A DNA stretch of 64,000 bases, from NCBI RefSeq assembly GCF_027158205.1, contig NZ_JAPVLU010000038.1:30714-94713 (forward strand), given 5' to 3'. The notes beneath the pieces are model-generated. The model did no database searches, was not told the DNA's origin, and saw only the letters and a list, made by a program, of their open reading frames with translations. The position numbers were made by a program, and so were the translations under genes. This document shows positions 41,263 through 49,423 of this stretch, piece by piece. The stretch comes from Streptomyces sp. H39-S7 (GTDB taxonomy: Bacteria; Actinomycetota; Actinomycetes; Streptomycetales; Streptomycetaceae). The stretch's first letter is position 1; the number at the start of each line of letters is the position of its first letter.

Positions 41263-41523
41263 GTGATGACCGGACCTGTCACGTTCGACGAGCTCGCGTC
41301 CCTGATGAAGGGCCGCGCCGGCCTGTCCGTCGACCCCGGCGAGATGGCGAACCGGCCCGAGGCGACCTTCGAGGAGTTCAACCTCGACTCCCTCGGCCTG
41401 CTCGGCATCGTCTCCGAACTCGAGAACCGCTACGGCCGGCAGATCGGCGACGAAGCGGACTCGTGCAAGACCCCGCACTCCTTCCTGCAGAGCGTCAACG
41501 CCCAACTCACCCTCGGAGCCTGA
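41263..41523 (+). CDS. Acyl carrier protein of spore pigment PKS (whiE-ORFV-like)
   Basis: An 85-86 residue carrier protein. The phosphopantetheine Ser is in FNLDSLGLLGIVSELE (Ser43 from GTG 41263). The growing polyketide is held here. AAGGAG at 41251-41256 serves either GTG 41263 or ATG 41266. The stop is directly followed by the aromatase start. Length and helices are normal for a type II PKS carrier. Confidence 0.93.
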   Translation: MMTGPVTFDELASLMKGRAGLSVDPGEMANRPEATFEEFNLDSLGLLGIVSELENRYGRQIGDEADSCKTPHSFLQSVNAQLTLGA

Positions 41524-41524
41524 C

Positions 41525-41980
41525 ATGACCGGACGTACCGACAACCAGATCGTGATCGCCGCGCCCCTGGACCTCACCTGGGAGCTCACCAACGACCTCG
41601 AGCGCTGGCCGCAGCTGTTCAGCGAGTACGCGTCCGTCGACGTGCTCGAGCGGCAGGGTGACACCGTCACCTTCCGGCTGACGATGCACCCCGATGAGAA
41701 CGGCACGGTCTGGAGCTGGGTCTCGGAGCGGGAGGCCGACCGGAAGACGTTCACCGTGCGGGCCCGCCGGGTCGAGACCGGCCCCTTCGAGCACATGAAC
41801 ATCCGGTGGGAGTACCGCGAGGTGCCGGACGGCACGTCGATGCGCTGGCTGCAGGACTTCAAGATGAAGCCCACCGCGCCGGTCGACGACGCCGGCATGA
41901 CCGACCACATCAACCGCAACTCGCTGATCCAGATGGAACGCATCCGCGAGCAGGTCGAGCAGCACGCCCGGGTCGCCTGA
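41525..41980 (+). CDS. Aromatase/cyclase, SRPBCC fold (whiE-ORFVI-like)
   Basis: A 151-residue single-domain aromatase/cyclase of the StAR-like fold. DNQIVIAAPLDLTWELTNDLERWPQLFSEY at the start and the central strands WEYREVPDGTSMRWLQDF are characteristic. Such monodomain enzymes guide the first ring closure and dehydration of nonreduced polyketides such as the spore pigment. ATG 41525 follows the carrier protein stop immediately. Confidence 0.92.
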   Translation: MTGRTDNQIVIAAPLDLTWELTNDLERWPQLFSEYASVDVLERQGDTVTFRLTMHPDENGTVWSWVSEREADRKTFTVRARRVETGPFEHMNIRWEYREVPDGTSMRWLQDFKMKPTAPVDDAGMTDHINRNSLIQMERIREQVEQHARVA

Positions 41981-42014
41981 CCGACCCCGCTCCGACCCCG
42001 AAAGGACCCCTCCG

Positions 42015-42347
42015 ATGCACCGCTCTCTCATCGTCGCCCGCATGAGGCCCGATGCCGCCCCCGACATCGCCGACACGTTCGCGGCCTCCGACCGCGGGGA
42101 GCTGCCGCGCCTGATCGGTGTGACCGGGCGCAGCCTGTTCCAGTTCGGCGACCTGTACCTGCACCTGATCGAGGCGGACCGCCCGCCCGGCCCCGAAGTG
42201 GCCCGCTACAAGGGCCACCCGGAGTTCCGGGACGTCAGCGACCGGCTCGCCCCGCACGTCCAGGCGTACGACCCGGCCACCTGGCGCGAGCCGAAGGATG
42301 CGATGGCCCGCGAGTTCTACCGCTGGGAGCGCAGCGACGCCGGCTGA
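42015..42347 (+). CDS. Polyketide cyclase, TcmI family (whiE-ORFVII-like)
   Basis: A 110-residue ferredoxin-like alpha+beta protein. MHRSLIVARMRPDAAPDIADTFAASDRGELPRLIG and LYLHLIEADRPP are typical of TcmI-type cyclases, which close later rings. GAAAGGA precedes ATG 42015. It is the last gene of the operon; a 21-base-pair hairpin follows. Confidence 0.92.
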   Translation: MHRSLIVARMRPDAAPDIADTFAASDRGELPRLIGVTGRSLFQFGDLYLHLIEADRPPGPEVARYKGHPEFRDVSDRLAPHVQAYDPATWREPKDAMAREFYRWERSDAG

Positions 42348-42360
42348 GCCGCGAGGCGAC

Positions 42361-42406
42361 CACACGAAAGCGCCACGCTCCTTCGGGAGCGTGGCGCTTT
42401 CGTGTG
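42361..42406. terminator. Perfect bidirectional terminator, UUCG loop
   Basis: Arms of 21 bases at 42361-42381 and 42386-42406 are perfectly complementary around TTCG. The element stands between the convergent cyclase and methyltransferase genes and can terminate both. It is the strongest hairpin in the window. Confidence 0.9.
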
Positions 42407-42435
42407 CTGCGCGGTGACCGTTCCGGGCGCCCGTT

Positions 42436-43491
42436 CTAGACGGGGACGAAGGCCTCGAACGCGTGCAGGTAGGCGTTGACCGGCCGGATCTCCCCGACCG
42501 CGAGCCCGGCTTCCTCCATCAGCAGGACCATGCTCGCCTTGGAGTGCTTGCCGCCCCCGACGTTCAGCAGCAGCAGCAGGTCCATGGCGGTGGTGAACCG
42601 CATCGACGGGCTGTCGTCGACCAGGTTCTCGACGACCAGCACCCGGGCGCCGGGGCGCGCGTTCCTGACGATGTTGCGGAGGGTGGCGCGGGTGCTGGCG
42701 TCGTCCCACTCCAGGATGTTCTTGATGATGTAGAGGTCCGCCTGGACGGGGATCTCCTCGCGGCAGTCGCCCGCGATGAGGTCGACCCGCCCGGCCAGCG
42801 GGCCGCCGTCCCGCAGCCGCGGGTCCGCGTTGGCGATCACGTTGGGGAGGTCGAGCAGGGTCCCCTTCACTTCCGGGTTCCTCTCCAGCAGACAGGCGAG
42901 CGCCAGCCCCTGGCCGCCGCCGATGTCCGCGACGCTCGTCACTCCGGAGAGGTCGACGTACGCGGCGAGGTCCTCGGCGGACTGCCGGCTGGACGACGAC
43001 ATCGCCCGGTCGAAGACCACGGCCGACTCGCCCGCGTCGTTGTGGAGGTAGTCGAAGAAGTTCTTGCCGTACAGGTCGGGGAAGACGTCCTTGCCCGACC
43101 GCACCGCGTCGTCGAGCAGCGGCCACGCCTGCCACGTCCACGGCTCGGTGCACCACAGCGAGATGTACCGGAGGCTGTCGGGGGAGTCCTCGCGCAGCAG
43201 CCGCGACATCTCGGTGTGCGCGAAGCGGCCGTCCTCCGTCTCCTCGAACAGGCCGTAGCACGCCAGCGCGCGGAGCAGCCGGCGCAGCGGCTTGGCCTCG
43301 GCCTTGACGTCCTGGGCCAGTTCCTCGACCGTCGCCGGCGTCTCACCCAGCGCGTCGGCGATCCGCAGCCGGGCCGCGGCGCGGACGGCCGCGGCGCAGG
43401 CAGCGCCGAACACGATCTCCCGCAGGCGCATACCGGCGTGCGGAGTGATGGCGGACGCGGGTGCCGTGGTCGGTGGGGTGGTGGTCGTCAT
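42436..43491 (-). CDS. SAM-dependent O-methyltransferase-like protein
   Basis: A 351-residue protein of the plant-type/DmpM-like O-methyltransferase family. A winged-helix dimerisation domain (about 20-110) precedes the methyl donor fold (TSVADIGGGQGLALACLLERN; GDCREEIP). The catalytic base of the family normally lies in KxVLHDWDD. Here the sequence is IKNILEWDD, one residue shorter and without the His. Either another residue serves, or the protein is not a standard O-methyltransferase. It is convergent with the spore pigment operon, separated by a strong terminator, and could modify that polyketide. ATG 43491 has GGAGAGG upstream. Confidence 0.85.
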   Translation of the reverse strand: MTTTTPPTTAPASAITPHAGMRLREIVFGAACAAAVRAAARLRIADALGETPATVEELAQDVKAEAKPLRRLLRALACYGLFEETEDGRFAHTEMSRLLREDSPDSLRYISLWCTEPWTWQAWPLLDDAVRSGKDVFPDLYGKNFFDYLHNDAGESAVVFDRAMSSSSRQSAEDLAAYVDLSGVTSVADIGGGQGLALACLLERNPEVKGTLLDLPNVIANADPRLRDGGPLAGRVDLIAGDCREEIPVQADLYIIKNILEWDDASTRATLRNIVRNARPGARVLVVENLVDDSPSMRFTTAMDLLLLLNVGGGKHSKASMVLLMEEAGLAVGEIRPVNAYLHAFEAFVPV

Positions 43492-43548
43492 GTGCTGCCT
43501 CTCCTGGGTTCGCAAGGGTGTCGGGACACGGGACGGTGGAACACGAGG

Positions 43549-44610
43549 TCAGCAGTGGCCCTTCGGCGCCGAGACCAGGCAGTGGTTTCCGCTGAAGGTG
43601 TTGCCGCGGCCGGTGTCCCGGTCGGACAGGTCGGCTGGGCCGTTGCGCAGGACCGTGTTGTCCTTGATGGTGTTGCCGGAGTTGGGACCGCCGGTGAAGC
43701 TCGGGAAGAGCACCACGCCACCGGACACCGGCGAGGATCCGACGTTGTCGGTGATCCTGTTGAGTTCCACCGTCGTGTTCTCCACGCCGGTCAGGACGAT
43801 CCCGGAGCCCTGGATGATCGGCAGCCGGGAGTTCGCCGGGCAGAACTTGTTGTTCGCGACGATCTCGTTGAGACGGATGCTGAGCGCTCCGGCCCGCGGC
43901 GTCCCCTCGTCCCCGACGACGAACACACCGGCGCAGTTCCCGGTCATCGTGTTGTTCTCGTACGTCAGGTTGCGGACCCGCCGTGCCACGAAGCCGATCC
44001 GGTTCCCGGAGGAGTCGTTGCCGCTGATCACCGCGCCACCGGTGTCGAGGGCGCCGCCTTCGCCGGTGGTGAGGTTCGCCAGGAAGACGCCCGCCTGCCC
44101 GTTGTCGCGCAGCCGGTTCCCGAAGAGCCGGGACCTGGTCGACTTCTCGACACTGATCCCGTACTGGCCGTTGTTCCGGCCGAGCACGAACCGCACGTTC
44201 AGCCGGTCGGTGTCGGTGGCGGTGAGCGCGTTCTTGGGGAACCCGGAGACCGTGAGCGACTCGACGGTCACATCGGTGACCTTCCGGTCCGCCGTTCCGG
44301 TGACGCAGATCCCGTGGCCCCCCGCGGCGCAGGCGTTGCCCGTGGTCGCGGCCGGAGGGGTGATCACCGTTCGGTCGCCGGACCCGCGGACCGTGATGCC
44401 GGGGACGGTGATCCGAACGCTCTCCTGGTAGGTGCCCGGCAGGACGAGGACCGTGTCCCCCGGTTTCGCCCGGTCGACCGCTTGCTGGATCGACTGCCCC
44501 TTGGCGACGAGGAGCACGCTCTCCGCCTGTACGGGAGGCGCCGCCACCAGTCCTACGGCGGCGACGCCGACAGCAGTGCCGATCAGTTGACGGAACCGTC
44601 GTGCAGCCAT
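43549..44610 (-). CDS. Secreted right-handed beta-helix protein
   Basis: A 353-residue exported protein. A Sec signal (MAARRFRQLIGTAVGVAAV, cleavage near VQA-ESV) precedes repeated beta-helix turns of the NosD/pectate-lyase type, visible as NNGQYGISVEKS, GNRLRDNGQAGVFLAN, ENNTMTGNCAGVFVVG and NRITDNVG. The start SIQQAVDRAKPGDTVLVLPGTYQESV is the common entry motif. Carbohydrate cleavage or binding at the cell surface is likely. ATG 44610 is chosen for the signal peptide. It lies 57 bases downstream of nothing else on this strand and upstream of the methyltransferase, so read-through is possible. Confidence 0.85.
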   Translation of the reverse strand: MAARRFRQLIGTAVGVAAVGLVAAPPVQAESVLLVAKGQSIQQAVDRAKPGDTVLVLPGTYQESVRITVPGITVRGSGDRTVITPPAATTGNACAAGGHGICVTGTADRKVTDVTVESLTVSGFPKNALTATDTDRLNVRFVLGRNNGQYGISVEKSTRSRLFGNRLRDNGQAGVFLANLTTGEGGALDTGGAVISGNDSSGNRIGFVARRVRNLTYENNTMTGNCAGVFVVGDEGTPRAGALSIRLNEIVANNKFCPANSRLPIIQGSGIVLTGVENTTVELNRITDNVGSSPVSGGVVLFPSFTGGPNSGNTIKDNTVLRNGPADLSDRDTGRGNTFSGNHCLVSAPKGHC

Positions 44611-44785
44611 GACCCCGACCCGCTCTCCAGGATGGTCCACCCATAGCGGCGCCGGGCTCGGCGACGGATCCGAGGGACGTTCGACGGCGGCACGCATACG
44701 TCGCCCGAGAGGGCGTGCGGCCGCCGGTTCGAAGCTATGGGTGATCATCCGGCCCCGCCACTCCAGGCACCCGCCCGGGGTGGCC

Positions 44786-45442
44786 TCAGTTCAGGGCGTC
44801 GAGTGCGGCCAGGATGTCGGCGGGCTCGGCGCGCAGGGTGTAGTCGGCCCTGACGAAGGCCCAGCGGATGACGCCGGAGCGGTCGATGACGTAGGTGGCG
44901 GGCAGCGGCAGGGTGCGGGCGTGGCCGCCGTTGACCCGTTGGAGTTCGAAACCGAACCGGTCGTACACCGCACCCAGTTCGCCGGAGAGGTCGAACGCGA
45001 TGCCGAACCGCTGGGCGACCTCGGAGCCGATGTCGCTGAGGACGTCGAAGGCGAGCTGCTCCTTCCCGGTGAGGGAGAGGGACTCGTCCGGGATCTGCGG
45101 GGAGACGGCGACCAGCCGCGCGCCACGGGCGGTGATGTCGTCGTGGCGCAGTTGCAGTGAGCGCAGGGCGAGGTTGCAGTAGGGGCACCACGCGCCGCGG
45201 TAGAAGGTGAGGACCACGGGGCCTTCGGCGAGCAGGCCGTCCAGCGCGATCCGCCGGCCGTCGGCTGCCGGAAGGGTGAAGCGCGGGGCCTGGGCACCCG
45301 GGCCCAGGGCGCGGTCGGCCAGGCCGGACGCGGCGAGTTCCACCCCGCCGCGGTCCATGACCTCGAGGGCGTCGGCGGGCAGTTTCCGGTGGCCGTTCTC
45401 GTACAGGTCGCGCAACTCGTTCTGAAGGCTCACGGGCGCCAT
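44786..45442 (-). CDS. Peroxiredoxin-like (AhpC/TSA) protein
   Basis: A 218-residue thioredoxin-fold protein. The redox motif is FYRGAWCPYCNLALRSLQ, with a CxxC pair in place of the single peroxidatic Cys of classic AhpC. This peroxiredoxin-like subfamily probably reduces organic peroxides. ATG 45442 is divergent from the TetR gene, and an operator lies 33 bases upstream. Expression is therefore probably repressed by that TetR protein and induced by an electrophile or oxidant. Confidence 0.88.
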   Translation of the reverse strand: MAPVSLQNELRDLYENGHRKLPADALEVMDRGGVELAASGLADRALGPGAQAPRFTLPAADGRRIALDGLLAEGPVVLTFYRGAWCPYCNLALRSLQLRHDDITARGARLVAVSPQIPDESLSLTGKEQLAFDVLSDIGSEVAQRFGIAFDLSGELGAVYDRFGFELQRVNGGHARTLPLPATYVIDRSGVIRWAFVRADYTLRAEPADILAALDALN

Positions 45443-45474
45443 CCTCTGGGTGTCGGGTGGGGTGCGGCATTGAT

Positions 45475-45494
45475 CTTGGAACAGTCGTTCCAGG
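45475..45494. promoter_or_regulatory. TetR operator, copy 1
   Basis: CTTGGAAC (45475-45482), spacer AGTC, GTTCCAGG (45487-45494): inverted repeat with 7 of 8 matching positions, lying in the peroxiredoxin promoter. Confidence 0.75.
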
Positions 45495-45528
45495 ATGACG
45501 ACAGCACGGTTCGCGCGTCAAGGGCTAT

Positions 45529-45548
45529 CTTGGAATCACCATTCCAAG
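45529..45548. promoter_or_regulatory. TetR operator, copy 2
   Basis: CTTGGAAT (45529-45536), spacer CACC, ATTCCAAG (45541-45548): perfect inverted repeat 20 bases before the TetR start. Centre-to-centre distance from copy 1 is 54 bases. Confidence 0.8.
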
Positions 45549-45567
45549 TACTCGCGAGCGGTGAGCG

Positions 45568-46152
45568 ATGCCCGACATCAAGCACTTCGATCCGGACGCG
45601 GCCCTGGAGCGGGTCGAGCGGCTGTTCTGGCAGCACGGCGCGGAGGCGTCGATCCAGGCCGTCGCCACGGCGACGGGGCTCAGCCGATCCAGCCTCTACA
45701 CCACCTTCGGGGGCAAGCGGGAGCTCTACCTCGCCGCCCTGCGCCGCTACCTGCGCCACCGCGCGCAGCCGGCGTTCCGGGAACTGGGGGAGGACGGGCG
45801 GGGGCTGCCCGCCGTAGGGGACTTCTTCCGCGGCCTGATCGAGGCGCGCTGCTCCGGCGAGTACGCCGGGTGGGGCTGCATGGTCGTCAACGCCCATGTC
45901 GGGAGCGAGGGCGGCGACCCCGCGGTCCGCGCCCTGCTGGACGAACACCACCGGTTGCTGCGGGACGCGCTGCGCGCGGAGCTCGAAGCGGCCGACCGCC
46001 AGGGGCAGCTCGCCCCGGGCGTCTCCACGGACGCCGCCGCCGAGGCGCTGGCGCTGCTCGCCTACGGCGTGAACCTGCGCTCGCGCGGCGGAGCGGACGC
46101 CCAGGCGCTGCTCGGCACCGTCGACGCCGCCCTCTCGCTGCTCGGTCGCTAA
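45568..46152 (+). CDS. TetR/AcrR family repressor
   Basis: A 194-residue regulator. The N-terminal helix-turn-helix is clear (GAEASIQAVATATGLSRSSLYTTFGGKRELYLAALRRYL); the C-terminal ligand domain includes CSGEYAGWGCMVVNAHVG, with Cys residues that could sense thiol-reactive compounds. The likely targets are the paired inverted repeats in the 125-base gap to the divergent peroxiredoxin gene, so it should control itself and the peroxiredoxin. ATG 45568 follows GAGCGGTGAG. Confidence 0.92.
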   Translation: MPDIKHFDPDAALERVERLFWQHGAEASIQAVATATGLSRSSLYTTFGGKRELYLAALRRYLRHRAQPAFRELGEDGRGLPAVGDFFRGLIEARCSGEYAGWGCMVVNAHVGSEGGDPAVRALLDEHHRLLRDALRAELEAADRQGQLAPGVSTDAAAEALALLAYGVNLRSRGGADAQALLGTVDAALSLLGR

Positions 46153-46289
46153 GGCCGCGAGGCTCGTGCGATGACAATCATTTAATAACAAGCCCTGTGG
46201 GCCTGCCGCTCCCGCCCATGAAGGAAAACTCCGGCGGGCGGGCGAATCCCGTTCAACTTCTTGACGCGCACTCGTCATGCGCTGACAAT

Positions 46290-46322
46290 CCAACACGGTC
46301 CTGTTGGTTGAGAGCGCTCTCA
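46290..46322. promoter_or_regulatory. LacI-family operator upstream of the glucanase genes
   Basis: TGAGAGCGCTCTCA (46309-46322) is a perfect 14-base palindrome with the central GCGC step of CebR/LacI-type sugar operators in streptomycetes. A second inverted repeat, CCAACA/TGTTGG (46290-46307), abuts it. Both lie about 80-110 bases before the GH64 start. The remaining 46153-46289 shows only an AT-rich patch near 46186. Confidence 0.75.
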
Positions 46323-46402
46323 TGTTGGAGATGCGGGCGTGATCTCCGCGAATCAGGTACTTCCCTTTCGGTTCATGAACAGAAGAAGGGAAACAGATTC
46401 CG

Positions 46403-47956
46403 ATGCGCAGAACCCCACTTCCGCGCCGTGATCGGCCCCGGCAGCGCTGGAGCCGCAGTGTGACCGCGCTCGTGTCCGCCGTCGTTCTGGTGCTCGCGGG
46501 CCTTGTCGGCCTCACCGCCGTCGCGGGGACCGCGGCGGCCGGACCGTCCGACTACACCCAGAGCGTCACCGCCACCAGCGCCGGTCAGGCGCGGATCACC
46601 TTCACCCCCACGACCCCCGCGCTGTACGTGGACGTGCACTACCAGGTCAACGCCGCGGGCCAGCAGAACTTCCGGATGACCAACAGCGGGGGCACGTGGA
46701 CCCGCACCGTCGACCAGCTCTCGACGGGCTCGGTCATCACCTACTGGTTCACCTACGAGAAGAGCGGACCGCAGTACGACACCCCGCAGTTCACCTACAC
46801 CCAGGGCGGCGGCGGCACCACGGGCGGGACGACCGGCGGCGGGGGCGGCGGAGAGCCGGTGCCCGGGACCATCCCGCTGACGATCACCAACAACTCCGGC
46901 CGCGGCGGCAGCGTCTACATCTACGACCTGGGCACCCAGCTGTCGAGCGGGCAGCAGGGCTGGGCGGACGCCAACGGCGGGTTCCACGCCTGGCCGGCGG
47001 GCGGCAATCCCCCCACCCCGGCGCCGGACGCCTCCATCGCCGGACCGGCCGCCGGCCAGTCGGTGACGATCCGCATCCCGAAGTTCTCCGGCCGGGTCTA
47101 CTTCTCCTACGGTCAGAAGCTGGTGTTCAAACTGGCCACCGGCGGTCTGGTGCAGCCCGCGGTGCAGAACCCGAGTGACCCGAACCGCAACATCCTGTTC
47201 AACTGGTCGGAGTACACGCTCAACGACAGCGGGCTGTGGATCAACAGCACTCAGGTCGACATGTTCTCCGCGCCGTACGCGGTCGCGGTGCGGTCCACCG
47301 GAGGCGCCAGCCAGACCACGGGCCATCTGAAGCCCGGTGGCTACAACGCCGTCCTCAACGCGCTGCGGGGCCAGTCCGGTGGCTGGGCGGGCCTGATCCA
47401 GACGGCTCCCGACAATTCGGTGCTGCGGGCGCTGGCGCCGGGGCACGGTATCGAGTCCGGTGCGCTGCCCAGTGGCGTCCTGGACGACTACATCAACCGG
47501 GTGTGGCAGAAGTACTCGACGTCGACGCTGACCGTGACGCCCTTCACCGACCAGCCGAACACGAAGTACTTCGGCCGGGTGTCGGGCAACGTCATGAACT
47601 TCACCAACACCTCAGGGGCGGTCGTCACCAGCTTCCAGAAGCCCGACGCCGACAGCGTCTTCGGCTGCTACAAGCGCCTGGACGCCCCCAACGACCTGGT
47701 GCGCGGTCCGATCTCCCGCACCTTGTGCGCGGGGTTCAACCGCTCGACGCTGCTCGCCAACCCCAACCAGCCCGACACGTCCTCCGCGGGCTTCTACCAG
47801 GACGCGGTGACCAACCACTACGCGCGCTTCATCCACGCGCAGATGGCGGACGGGAACGCGTACGCGTTCGCCTTCGACGACGTCGGCCACCACGAGTCAC
47901 TGGTGCACGACGGCAGCCCGCAGCAGGCGTCGCTCCTTCTCGACCCCTTCAGCTGA
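46403..47956 (+). CDS. Secreted GH64 beta-1,3-glucanase with N-terminal CBM56
   Basis: A 517-residue exported enzyme. A basic n-region and Sec signal (cleavage near TAAA-GPSD) precede a CBM56-type module (about 50-135; ARITFTPTTPALYVDVHYQVN to FTYTQG). A Gly/Thr linker then leads to a GH64 domain of about 370 residues (PLTITNNSGRGGSVYIYDLG). GH64 enzymes release long laminari-oligosaccharides from beta-1,3-glucan of fungal walls. AAGGG precedes ATG 46403. A LacI-type operator lies upstream, and a GH16 laminarinase follows after 99 bases, so the two act on the same polymer. Confidence 0.92.
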   Translation: MRRTPLPRRDRPRQRWSRSVTALVSAVVLVLAGLVGLTAVAGTAAAGPSDYTQSVTATSAGQARITFTPTTPALYVDVHYQVNAAGQQNFRMTNSGGTWTRTVDQLSTGSVITYWFTYEKSGPQYDTPQFTYTQGGGGTTGGTTGGGGGGEPVPGTIPLTITNNSGRGGSVYIYDLGTQLSSGQQGWADANGGFHAWPAGGNPPTPAPDASIAGPAAGQSVTIRIPKFSGRVYFSYGQKLVFKLATGGLVQPAVQNPSDPNRNILFNWSEYTLNDSGLWINSTQVDMFSAPYAVAVRSTGGASQTTGHLKPGGYNAVLNALRGQSGGWAGLIQTAPDNSVLRALAPGHGIESGALPSGVLDDYINRVWQKYSTSTLTVTPFTDQPNTKYFGRVSGNVMNFTNTSGAVVTSFQKPDADSVFGCYKRLDAPNDLVRGPISRTLCAGFNRSTLLANPNQPDTSSAGFYQDAVTNHYARFIHAQMADGNAYAFAFDDVGHHESLVHDGSPQQASLLLDPFS

Positions 47957-47976
47957 CGGGCCGGGCGGACCCGTCA
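47954..47976 (+). promoter_or_regulatory. Hairpin at the GH64 stop codon
   Basis: TGACGGG (47954-47960, including the stop) pairs with CCCGTCA (47970-47976) over 9 bases. It may partly terminate transcription between the two glucanase genes, or protect the upstream message. Confidence 0.45.
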
Positions 47977-48055
47977 TCCGGTGCGGTGCCGCGTGCACGA
48001 GCGCGTCCGCACATCTCGTACTTCGCGCAGTTCCGCAGAAAGGTCATGACCGCCC

Positions 48056-49423
48056 ATGAGAAGAAACAACCCGCCCGCCCCCGCTTCGGGGGCCGCGCGC
48101 CGCATGCGGCATGTTCCGCTCACCGTTTTCAGTGCTCTGCTCCTGCTGGTCGCCGGCGCCCTGGGGCTGTCCGTCTCGGGTGGGTCGGCCGCTGCGGCGC
48201 CGGCTCCTCCGGCCGGGTGGACCACGGTCTTCAGTGATGACTTCAGTGGCGCGTCGGGGACCGGTCTGAACCGGGCCGACTGGCTCTACGACATCGGCAC
48301 CGGCTACAACTACCCGGGGGCTGCCGGGAACTGGGGCACCGGGGAACTGGAGACGGCGACCGACTCGACGGCCAACGTCTACCAGGACGGCTCGGGGCAC
48401 CTGGTGATCAAGCCGATCAAGGACGCGGCCGGGCACTGGACCTCCGGCCGGATCGAGACCCAGCGCACCGACTTCGCGGCTCCGGCCGGGGGGCAGCTGC
48501 AGATCAGCGCGTCCATCCAGCAGCCCAATCCGGCGCATGGGCTGGGGTACTGGCCGGCGTTCTGGGCGATGGGCGCGGCGGCCCGCCCGGTGGGTGCGAC
48601 CAACTGGCCGAGCATCGGTGAGCTGGACATCATGGAGGACGTCAACGCGCTGAGTCAGCACTCGACCACGTTCCACTGCGGTGCCTGGGCGGGGGAGTGC
48701 CATGACCCGGACGGCATCAGCAGTGGTCTGCAGGCGTGTGGCGGTTGCCAGACCGGGTTCCACACCTACTCGGTGATCGTGGATCGTACCAACACCGCGG
48801 CGGAGCAGCTGCGGTTCCTGCTCGATGGCCAGGTGACGTATCAGGTCAATCAGAACCAGGTGTCGACCGCCACGTGGCAGGCGGCGGTCGACCACGGGTT
48901 CTTCGCTATCTTCGATGTGGCGATCGGTGGTTCGTATCCGGACAAGGTCTGCGGGTGCACGTCGCCTTCGGCCGACATCACTTCGGGCGCCGGCATGAGT
49001 ATCGACTGGTTCGGTGTCTACCGGACCAATGGCGGTGGCACCACCGGCGGCGGTACGACGACCGGTGGCACCACGGGCGGGACGACCACGGGTGGGACGA
49101 CCACCGGTGGCACCACCACGGGCGGCACGACCGGTGGCACCACGGGCGGCACGTCCTCGCCCGACTACTCGGCGAGTGCCGCGCGGATCAGTGCCACTCA
49201 GGCGCGGATATCCTTCACGCCGACCACGGCCGCGCAGTACGTGGACGTGCACTATCTGGTGAACGGCGCGGGTCAGCAGAACTTCCGGATGGCCAACAGC
49301 GCGGGGACCTGGACGCAGACGGTCGGTCAGCTCTCCGCGGGCTCGGTCGTCTCCTACTGGTTCACCTACGAGAAGAACGGTCCGCAGTACGACACTCCGC
49401 ACTTCACCTACACGCAGAGCTGA
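48056..49423 (+). CDS. Secreted GH16 beta-1,3-glucanase with C-terminal CBM56
   Basis: A 455-residue exported laminarinase. The Sec signal ends near AAAA-PAPP; the GH16 domain (about 50-320) has the catalytic signature SIGELDIMEDVN with nucleophile and acid Glu. A long Gly/Thr repeat linker then joins a CBM56 module nearly identical to the one at the N-terminus of the GH64 enzyme just upstream (ARISFTPTTAAQYVDVHYLVN). It cuts beta-1,3-glucan internally. Third codon positions use more T than in the flanking genes, visibly so. Probably co-regulated with GH64. Confidence 0.93.
   Translation: MRRNNPPAPASGAARRMRHVPLTVFSALLLLVAGALGLSVSGGSAAAAPAPPAGWTTVFSDDFSGASGTGLNRADWLYDIGTGYNYPGAAGNWGTGELETATDSTANVYQDGSGHLVIKPIKDAAGHWTSGRIETQRTDFAAPAGGQLQISASIQQPNPAHGLGYWPAFWAMGAAARPVGATNWPSIGELDIMEDVNALSQHSTTFHCGAWAGECHDPDGISSGLQACGGCQTGFHTYSVIVDRTNTAAEQLRFLLDGQVTYQVNQNQVSTATWQAAVDHGFFAIFDVAIGGSYPDKVCGCTSPSADITSGAGMSIDWFGVYRTNGGGTTGGGTTTGGTTGGTTTGGTTTGGTTTGGTTGGTTGGTSSPDYSASAARISATQARISFTPTTAAQYVDVHYLVNGAGQQNFRMANSAGTWTQTVGQLSAGSVVSYWFTYEKNGPQYDTPHFTYTQS
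49027..49155 (+). repeat. Gly/Thr-encoding tandem repeat of the GH16 linker
   Basis: Irregular repeats of ACC ACS GGY GGS units encode a (TTGG)n-type linker between catalytic and binding domains. Such DNA can change length by slippage. Confidence 0.75.
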
